In this document: piece after piece, positions 1 through 4,564 of the stretch
Numbering within the stretch: the stretch's first letter is position 1
Layout: every line of letters starts with the position of its first letter
Assembly (NCBI GenBank): GCA_947628025.1
Contig: CANQYH010000159.1
Location: 1-7,312, forward strand
Length of the DNA: 7,312 nt
Reading direction: 5' to 3'
Source of the DNA: an uncultured Lachnospiraceae bacterium
GTDB lineage: Bacteria > Bacillota > Clostridia > Lachnospirales > Lachnospiraceae
Position numbers and translations under genes: made by a program
Notes under the pieces: model-generated
Database searches by the model: none
Told to the model about the DNA's origin: nothing
What the model saw: only the letters and a program-made list of their open reading frames with translations

Positions 1-1
1 C

Positions 2-727
2 GTCGCCGCCAACCTGGGCAGCATGGCCACGCCGGTGGGGAACCCGCAAAATCTGTTCCTGTATTCCGCCTTTGATCTGACCGCCGGAGAATTTTTCGGA
101 ACCGTGCTGCCCTATACAGCACTGGCGCTGCCGCTTCTGGCCGTCTGCGTCCTGATCTGTCCCAACGGCGAACTGGCCGTATCGCTCCCGGAAAACGCCC
201 AGCCGGAAGAAAAAACTCCTGTTTTCATCTATCTGGCTCTGTTTGCGGTATGCCTCCTGTCCGTGTTCCGGGTACTGCACTACGGCCTGCTGCTTCTTAT
301 CGTATGCACGGCCATCTTCATCGAAGACCGCGCCCTTTTCCGGACCATGGACTATGGGCTGCTGCTGACGTTCGTCTGCTTCTTTATCTTCGCCGGAAAC
401 ATCGGGGCGATCGGCGCGGTCCACAGTTTTCTCCAGAACCTGCTGGAACGCCAGGCGCTCCTGACCTCTGCGCTGGCCAGCCAGGTTATCAGCAACGTCC
501 CCGCCGCTGTGCTGCTCTCCGGCTTCACAGAGGACTGGCGGTCGCTGCTTCTGGGCACCGACCTGGGAGGACTGGGAACGCCGATCGCCTCCCTGGCAAG
601 CCTGATCTCGTTCCGACTTTATATGAAGACCGGCGGGGCCAGCGCCGGAAAATATCTGGGCTTCTTCACCCTCGTAAATCTGGCGGGACTGGCGCTGTTC
701 CTGTGCGCTGCCATGACGCTCAATTAA
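2..727 (+). CDS. SLC13/CitMHS-type anion permease, C-terminal part (5' truncated by window)
   Basis: An integral membrane carrier of the citrate transporter/ArsB-NhaD superfamily, which moves anions such as dicarboxylates, citrate, sulfate or arsenite across the cytoplasmic membrane. The substrate cannot be told from this fragment. The frame is open to the left edge (V-A-A-N-L-G-S before the first ATG at 23), so that ATG is internal. Residues 3-18 (ANLGSMATPVGNPQNL) match the re-entrant substrate-site loop of the first half. The second half carries the matching loop: SQVISNVPAA at about 160-169 and TDLGGLGTPIASLASLISF at about 186-204. Hydrophobic segments lie near 33-53, 74-90, 93-107, 118-138, 154-173 and 218-238, with a charged loop (PENAQPEEKTP) between the first two. 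About 241 residues are present, roughly the last 55-65% of a typical 360-420-residue member. It ends 76 bp from the convergent gene's stop. The family is firm; the exact transporter subfamily is not. Confidence 0.88.
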   Translation, partial: VAANLGSMATPVGNPQNLFLYSAFDLTAGEFFGTVLPYTALALPLLAVCVLICPNGELAVSLPENAQPEEKTPVFIYLALFAVCLLSVFRVLHYGLLLLIVCTAIFIEDRALFRTMDYGLLLTFVCFFIFAGNIGAIGAVHSFLQNLLERQALLTSALASQVISNVPAAVLLSGFTEDWRSLLLGTDLGGLGTPIASLASLISFRLYMKTGGASAGKYLGFFTLVNLAGLALFLCAAMTLN

Positions 728-743
728 TATTACCGAAACGAAA

Positions 744-783
744 ACGCCTGCCCCTTTCCGGTTCCCCGGTCGGGGGCAGGCGT
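744..783 (-). terminator. Rho-independent terminator between convergent genes
   Basis: A perfect 11-bp GC-rich stem pairs 744-754 (ACGCCTGCCCC) with 773-783. The 18-nt loop can fold further through CCGG (758-761) with CCGG (766-769). Read on the minus strand, the stem is followed by TTTTCGTTT, a good U-rich tail, about 20 nt after the stop of the surface-protein gene. Read on the plus strand, the tail is TCTGTCTG, so it is a weaker stop for the permease but may still serve both genes. Confidence 0.8.
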
Positions 784-802
784 CTGTCTGCCGTTCAATC
801 GT

Positions 803-3800
803 TTATTGGACCCACTCGCCGAACTCATTGACCCAGAATCCGTCGGGCGTCATCGTATTCGCCAGCATCACGCCCATCGTTCCATCGTTGGCGCTGCTGA
901 AATAATACCATTTGCCGTTCACCATCTGCCAACCGGTCAACATACGTCCTGCGCCGCCGTTATGGGCTTCCTGCAGGTAATACCATCTGCCGCCCAGATT
1001 CAGCCAGCCGATATCCATCAGGCCGGTCTGGCCGAAATGGTACCAGTGCGCGCCGTCGCTCTCGGTCACATATACCCAACTGTCAGACGCTACCGTACCG
1101 TCGCTGTACTGCAGGGCCCAACTGCTTTCTTCTTTCTGTACCCAGGCGCCGGTAACGATCTCGATATTTGCCGCTTTGGCTGCCTCTGTCACCGCCTCGG
1201 ACGCTTCCGTGTCCGCCGCGTCGGCTGCCACGGTCGTTACCATCGTCGTTATCTCGCCAACCGGCACGACCGTCGGATCCGGAGCTGCTTCCGTTTCTGT
1301 ATTCTGAACCGCTGCTTTCTCTGCAGAATTGCCCGCCGCGCTGCTCGAGCCGCTTCCCCGGCTGCTGCCGGAACCGCCGCCGGAACTGCGTCCGCCGCCA
1401 GAGCTGCCGGAACCGGAACTATGGCTGCTGCCCGAGCTGCTGGAACCGGAGCTATGGCTGCTGCCGGAACTGGCAGAACCAGAACTATGGCTGCTGCCCG
1501 AGCTGCTTTCCGTCTCATCCGATCCGGAACCGCTGTCCGAACCATTCTCCGTCTCATCCGATCCGGAACCGCTGCCCGAACCATTCTCCTCCGCGCTGCC
1601 GGGAACCGGGCTGCTTTCTGCTGCGCTGCCGGTATCGGAACCGCTCTCCTCCGACTCATCGGAACCGCTGCCCGAACCGTTCTCCGTCTCGTCGGAACCG
1701 GAACCGTTGCTGGAACCATTCTCCTCTGTACCGCCGGGAACTGGGCTGCTTTCCGCCGCACTGCCGGAATCGGAAGCGCCGCCGGAAGTTTCCTCTTTCT
1801 CCTCAGGAACCACAACGATCTTCTCAAACACCGCCGTCAGGGACCTGTCTTCTTCCGCCTCGATCCTGTATTCGGCAGAATGGCTGACGATCGCTCCGCC
1901 CTCCGTCCAGTACAGGAAACGGTAACCGTCCGCCGCCTCCGCTTTCAGCGTAACCACCGCGCCCATGCGGTAGACTCCGCCATAGAGCGCCTTGCCGCCC
2001 TCCGCCGGGGAAGCGGCCGCGGTCACGTTCACTTCCAGAACCGCATCGGACCATTTCGCGTAAAGCGTAATATTTCCCGTCACGCGGTCCGCGTCGAAGT
2101 TCCATTTGCTCGTATAACTCAGATCCGTGTACCAGCCCTCAAATACAGACCGCTCCTTGACCGGCGTCGCCGGTGTCGGGGCCTTGCCGCCGTGATCCAC
2201 GCTCCTGGTGAAGATCCCCTGGCTGCCGCCCATGCTGTTATAAGTAACCGTATACGAATTGATCTTCCAATGTGCGTACAGGGTCGTATCGCCGGAGAAT
2301 ACATAACTTTCGGAAACCCGGCTGCCGCCCGCCGCCTGCGTGTACCAGCCCTCGAACGTATAGCCGGTTCTCGCAGCCGCCGGAAGAGACTCCGTCAATC
2401 GGCCTTTTGTCGTCCTCAGCGCCGCCGCGCCGGAAACAACACCGCCGTTGGCATCGAACGACACCGTGTACTTGATCTGATGGACGTTCACATCGCTGGC
2501 CCTGCCGGTGACTTCCACGCCATCCGGCACATCAAACTTCGCGCTGACGGTCAGGTGCTCCAGATCCTCGTCGCCGCCGATCTGCAGGATACCGTCTTCG
2601 TCAATTATAGTATTGGGGCTCTTCGCCGCGCCCTCAACTGACCAGGACGTCCCCAGCGCTTCCGTCAGGTCCGCTCCCTTATGGCTGCCGCCCGTCATCT
2701 CGACGGTAAACGAAATACGGTCGCCGATGTTCGCGCTCACCGTCTTCGGGCTGACGCCGACCGATCCGACCGTGACCGGAGCGATCTCCAGATATTTATA
2801 TTCCGCATCCCCTGTCACATCCCAGGTCTTGCCGCCCACGCGCAGAACTGCCGCCGCTTTGTCCGCCGCGCCCTGCGTGCCGCCGAGAACGATATAATCG
2901 CCGTCGTACAGGCTGCCGAGATCGATTTCGCCGTCGATCGCGGTCCGCCCGCCGGTCGCCGTCACTTTCGCTCCGTCCGCGATCTCCACCGCGCCGGCAG
3001 AACATGCGTACCGGCCGCCGCCGATACCGGCCGCGCCCTCATCGGAGCCGGTCGCCGTCACTACCGTGTCTTTTCCGGAGATCGTAACAGCCCCTACGCT
3101 GCCGGACTGGCTGCCGCTGCCGATGCCCGGCGCGCCCGCGCCGCCGGTCGCCGTCACCGTACCGCCGGTGATCGTGATCTCGCCGCTGCCGGAACCGCTT
3201 CCGCCGCCGATGCCCGCGCCGCCGGTCCGGAACTGCGCTATCGCAGAATCACGGATCCCGTCGGTCACGCACGTACCGCCAACTGCCGTCACCGTACCGC
3301 CGGTGATCGTAACGCTGTTTTCCGCATAATCGACCACATTGCCGATGCCGGGGCCTCCAAACGCTCCGGTCGCTTTCACGACGCCGCCATTGATCTCAAC
3401 CTGCGCGCCGTTTTTGCTCACATAACCGCCGCCAATGCCCGCGGCTTCAAAATTGCCCTTAGCCGTAGCTTCCACCGTGCCGCTGTTGATAACGATCCGG
3501 CCCGCGCCTTTCGTTCCGTTGCTGGGGCCGCCGATCGCCGCGCCCATGGACTCGCTCACAGCCACCAGCCTGCCGCCGTTTTCGCTCTGTCCGTAGATCG
3601 TCAGCGTGGCTCCCTCCGGCACGTCGATGCCTCGGCTGGCCGTCAGCGTAGCTCCCCTGCCGAGAACCAGCACCACGTCGCCGCTCACCTGCACCCTCGT
3701 GTCCGCCGAGTACGTCACGCTCTTATCCAGATAGTACCAGATTTCTTCGCCATTCTCCCCCCACTGGGAAACGGTTCTGGACACATTCTGCAGATTGCCG

Positions 3801-4216
3801 ACTACCTCATGATGGACTTTTCCGTTCGCGTCCATATAAGAGATCGCGTTGCATTCCTCGCAGATGAACGCGCACGGCGAGCCGGGATCCGCTTCGCGGT
3901 ATCCGCACTCGCTGTCGTGTCCCCCATAAGCGTGCGAACATGTAAGGACACGCTTTTCACCGACGTTGCTCGGGCTCGCGTCGCCGGGAGTCGCCTCAGG
4001 GATCACCGTATAACACGCATCCGTATGCTCATGCGTACACGGCGAAGCCGCAACCGCGGGCCTGTACCCGCACTCTGCCGTATGGACAGGATGATGCTTG
4101 CAGATCCCCGTCCCCGAGCGGTTCGCCGCATCCGCCGGCACGGTCATCCCAAACCCCGAAGCCACCAACGCCACCGTCAGTATCATTGACAACAGTTTCT
4201 TTCCCTTTCTCCTCAT
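803..4216 (-). CDS. Large secreted, wall-associated multidomain surface protein
   Basis: Probably an exported cell-surface protein, perhaps an adhesin or glycan-binding factor; the function is inferred from architecture only. It has 1137 residues. Residues 1-30 form a signal peptide (basic RRKGKK, hydrophobic core, ADA before A31). Residues 39-122 are a Cys/His-rich head. About 180-425 carry six Gly-rich turns of the type TITGGTVTATGG...GAGIGGG, like a beta-helix stalk. About 481-580 look Ig-like (VSPKTVSANIGDRISFTV). InlB B-repeats occupy 583-651 and 655-722, each with an EGWYT core and LYAHW or LYAKW end, followed by a divergent repeat at 729-799. About 806-968 is an acidic then Ser/Gly-rich linker. 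About 1023-1137 hold wall-binding repeats (GWLNLGGRWYYL, GWQMVNGKWYYF), which bind teichoic-acid choline or wall polymer in known families. There is no LPXTG motif or C-terminal membrane anchor. The start is set by an AAAGGAGG site nine bases upstream and by the signal peptide. The gene is transcribed alone from its own promoter. Confidence 0.9.
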   Translation of the reverse strand: MRRKGKKLLSMILTVALVASGFGMTVPADAANRSGTGICKHHPVHTAECGYRPAVAASPCTHEHTDACYTVIPEATPGDASPSNVGEKRVLTCSHAYGGHDSECGYREADPGSPCAFICEECNAISYMDANGKVHHEVVGNLQNVSRTVSQWGENGEEIWYYLDKSVTYSADTRVQVSGDVVLVLGRGATLTASRGIDVPEGATLTIYGQSENGGRLVAVSESMGAAIGGPSNGTKGAGRIVINSGTVEATAKGNFEAAGIGGGYVSKNGAQVEINGGVVKATGAFGGPGIGNVVDYAENSVTITGGTVTAVGGTCVTDGIRDSAIAQFRTGGAGIGGGSGSGSGEITITGGTVTATGGAGAPGIGSGSQSGSVGAVTISGKDTVVTATGSDEGAAGIGGGRYACSAGAVEIADGAKVTATGGRTAIDGEIDLGSLYDGDYIVLGGTQGAADKAAAVLRVGGKTWDVTGDAEYKYLEIAPVTVGSVGVSPKTVSANIGDRISFTVEMTGGSHKGADLTEALGTSWSVEGAAKSPNTIIDEDGILQIGGDEDLEHLTVSAKFDVPDGVEVTGRASDVNVHQIKYTVSFDANGGVVSGAAALRTTKGRLTESLPAAARTGYTFEGWYTQAAGGSRVSESYVFSGDTTLYAHWKINSYTVTYNSMGGSQGIFTRSVDHGGKAPTPATPVKERSVFEGWYTDLSYTSKWNFDADRVTGNITLYAKWSDAVLEVNVTAAASPAEGGKALYGGVYRMGAVVTLKAEAADGYRFLYWTEGGAIVSHSAEYRIEAEEDRSLTAVFEKIVVVPEEKEETSGGASDSGSAAESSPVPGGTEENGSSNGSGSDETENGSGSGSDESEESGSDTGSAAESSPVPGSAEENGSGSGSGSDETENGSDSGSGSDETESSSGSSHSSGSASSGSSHSSGSSSSGSSHSSGSGSSGGGRSSGGGSGSSRGSGSSSAAGNSAEKAAVQNTETEAAPDPTVVPVGEITTMVTTVAADAADTEASEAVTEAAKAANIEIVTGAWVQKEESSWALQYSDGTVASDSWVYVTESDGAHWYHFGQTGLMDIGWLNLGGRWYYLQEAHNGGAGRMLTGWQMVNGKWYYFSSANDGTMGVMLANTMTPDGFWVNEFGEWVQ
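1400..1498 (-). repeat. Three tandem 33-bp repeats in the Ser/Gly linker
   Basis: Three adjacent copies of an 11-residue unit, GSSHSSGSxSS (protein residues 907-939, His at 910, 921 and 932). At DNA level the string atggctgctg recurs at 1421, 1454 and 1487, an exact 33-bp period. The repeat lies in a flexible spacer, so gain or loss of units would keep frame and only change the distance between the exposed domains and the wall-binding end. Confidence 0.85.
1496..1765 (-). repeat. Two tandem 135-bp repeats in the acidic linker
   Basis: Residues 818-862 and 863-907 are two copies of a 45-residue unit that starts GSAAESSPVPG and continues with EENGS and GSGSDETENGS. By my count 32 of 45 positions are identical. 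The copies occupy 1631-1765 and 1496-1630. Within them a shorter unit of about 13 residues (GSGSDETENGSD-like, 39-bp period near 1510 and 1549) recurs. The length is a multiple of three, so unit-number changes are frame-neutral. Confidence 0.8.
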
Positions 4217-4225
4217 GATCTGTTG

Positions 4226-4233
4226 CCTCCTTT
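4226..4233 (-). promoter_or_regulatory. Strong ribosome binding site of the surface-protein gene
   Basis: The minus strand reads AAAGGAGG here, nine bases before the ATG at 4216. It is a near-perfect anti-16S match and fixes the start of the surface-protein gene. Confidence 0.88.
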
Positions 4234-4291
4234 CCGATTAGCCAATTTCGATTCAGCGCCTTGCAGGAAACAAAATTTTCCTACTATTATT

Positions 4292-4318
4292 ATTATATCC
4301 TACCCCCCCGAATGTCAA
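4292..4318 (-). promoter_or_regulatory. Sigma-A-type promoter with a poly-G spacer
   Basis: On the minus strand a perfect -35 TTGACA (4313-4318) is followed by a perfect -10 TATAAT (4292-4297). The spacer is 15 bp, two short of the usual 17, and contains seven consecutive G (C4303-4309 on the plus strand). A weaker AATAAT at 4289-4294 would give an 18-bp spacer. Transcription would begin near 4285, giving a leader of about 70 nt before the start codon. A/T-rich DNA upstream of the -35 could act as an UP element. The short spacer and homopolymer suggest tunable strength. Confidence 0.65.
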
Positions 4319-4386
4319 CAAAAATTTTCCGGTTTTACCAAAATATAAGACTGCCGACACGGGAAAAAGACACGGTTATCATATTT

Positions 4387-4415
4387 TTCGGTATAATATG
4401 AAATTCGGTATAATA
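4387..4415. repeat. Tandem direct repeat TTCGGTATAATA
   Basis: The same 12-mer occurs at 4387-4398 and 4404-4415, a 17-bp period. Each copy contains TATAAT on the plus strand, but no good -35 lies 16-18 bp upstream and no plus-strand gene follows. It sits about 70-100 bp upstream of the surface-gene -35, so a regulator-binding site for that promoter is possible but unproven. Confidence 0.6.
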
Positions 4416-4449
4416 AAAATCGTATTTGAAGCAATTTTCTCTTTGTTTG

Positions 4450-4489
4450 CAAGCAGTGCCAATATATATAAGTTGACTATAACTGCTTG
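4450..4489. repeat. 8-bp inverted repeat CAAGCAGT/ACTGCTTG around an AT-rich loop
   Basis: CAAGCAGT (4450-4457) is perfectly complementary to ACTGCTTG (4482-4489), with 24 nt between that contain ATATATATA. No T-run follows on either strand, so it is not a standard terminator. It could be a protein-binding site or an element-end remnant; the sequence does not decide. Confidence 0.5.
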
Positions 4490-4564
4490 TTGGGACAGCG
4501 CCCAACCCCTTTGAACAACCCTTGCCAGGCCTGGCCGCATGTTCGGAAACCGAACGCTTGAAAG

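Larger units (their letters stand above)
4217..4564. other. Non-coding AT-rich junction between surface-protein and restriction genes
   Basis: I see no convincing gene here. It holds the surface-gene leader, ribosome site and promoter (to about 4330), then AT-rich DNA with a tandem 12-mer repeat (4387-4415) and an 8-bp inverted repeat (4450-4489). Next to the restriction-gene stop there are compact hairpins: GTTGGG/CCCAAC at 4489-4506, the perfect palindrome GCCAGGCCTGGC at 4524-4535, and GTTCGG/CCGAAC at 4541-4555. None of these is followed by a U-run on the minus strand, so no classical terminator for the restriction gene is evident. Confidence 0.7.

Noticed and set aside
23..25. ATG as the start of the permease
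   Set aside because: The codons before it encode ANLGS, part of the conserved re-entrant loop, so this methionine is internal.
250..831. A 193-codon plus-strand frame overlapping the permease
   Set aside because: It is out of frame with a clear membrane carrier and has Arg/Pro-rich composition without motifs.
1400..1765. Regular repeats considered as a CRISPR array
   Set aside because: The units are contiguous, in frame, without spacers, and encode a Ser/Gly linker.
806..2641. A 611-codon open frame on the plus strand opposite the surface gene
   Set aside because: It is antisense to a gene with signal peptide, recognised domains and good ribosome site. Its translation is Arg/Ala-rich low complexity, as expected from GC-rich codon bias.
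2681..4189. A 502-codon open frame on the plus strand
   Set aside because: Same reason: antisense shadow of the Gly-rich repeat region, with no recognisable domain.
4489..4555. Hairpins downstream of the restriction gene as its intrinsic terminator
   Set aside because: The stems are only six base pairs (plus a 12-nt palindrome) and none is followed by a U-run on the minus strand.
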